Shown here: one piece after another, positions 63,959 to 64,000 of the stretch
Position numbering within the stretch: position 1 is the stretch's first letter
Layout: every line of letters starts with the position of its first letter
Source: Terrabacter sp. 28
Lineage (GTDB): Bacteria > Actinomycetota > Actinomycetes > Actinomycetales > Dermatophilaceae
Direction: 5' to 3'
Length of the DNA stretch: 64,000 nt
Assembly (NCBI GenBank): GCA_000955875.1
Contig: JYOE01000014.1
Span: 29,327 to 93,326 of the forward strand
Position numbers and translations under genes: made by a program
Notes under the pieces: model-generated
Database searches by the model: none
What the model was told of the DNA's origin: nothing
What the model saw: the letters and a program-made list of their open reading frames with translations, nothing else

Positions 63959-64000
63959 CGCCAAGCGGTCCGGGGCTTGACCGGGCCGTCGGGAACTGAG

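Overview
The window is high-GC actinobacterial DNA. Lsr2, a WXG100 protein, a DUF3263 protein, a stand-alone groEL under CIRCE control and a SigE-type sigma factor all fit a Micrococcales host, plausibly near Intrasporangiaceae; that placement is inference.

Bases 1-27063 are the right-hand part of an integrated mobile element, probably an integrative conjugative element. It ends with excisionase and tyrosine integrase genes that abut the 3' end of a tRNA-Tyr gene at 27164-27244, its likely attachment site. Its left end lies outside the window. From left to right it carries: a ubiquitin-like conjugation trio (E2-like protein truncated by the window edge, JAMM protease, ThiF/E1-like enzyme); a VirD4/TraG-like coupling ATPase; an HNH protein; small accessory proteins; a CHC2/Toprim primase; and then a cargo or defence region of about 15 kb. 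The cargo includes five PD-(D/E)XK-type nuclease candidates, a large membrane alpha/beta hydrolase, a frameshifted AbiGi-like gene, a PIN-domain protein, an HExxH protein, a 57-residue membrane protein, an IS110-family insertion sequence and Lsr2.

The most unusual feature is a 15-bp motif (consensus GCGTCTTACCGCCGC). It recurs in one orientation at 14384, 16170, 19519, 20808, 21186, 22452 and 23332, just past the 3' end of single-gene units. At least three copies form one arm of a long imperfect hairpin. The IS110 copy appears to be inserted inside one copy: joining its two flanks restores the exact consensus. This looks like a cassette array, although it does not match the classical integron attC polarity.

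Bases 27164-64000 are ordinary chromosome: yajQ, a NUDIX gene, WXG100, a membrane patatin, groEL with two CIRCE boxes, HIT, metallo-beta-lactamase, an AbiEi/DUF559-like gene, an M48 protease, P1 peptidase with GNAT, DUF3263, a PLP decarboxylase, a HAD phosphatase, a methyltransferase, nagA, ung, an SGNH hydrolase, a secreted M6 protease, gabT, a VOC/SRPBCC/ArsR operon, an HTH-molbindin with modABC, an MFS transporter, a secreted M23 protein, acyl-CoA dehydrogenase with SDR, arfB, DUF952, and a sigma factor with a membrane-anchored partner. Several repeat families sit between these genes: a 39-bp palindrome in two copies, a 9-bp tandem repeat, a 33-bp tandem repeat and a 22-bp perfect inverted repeat.
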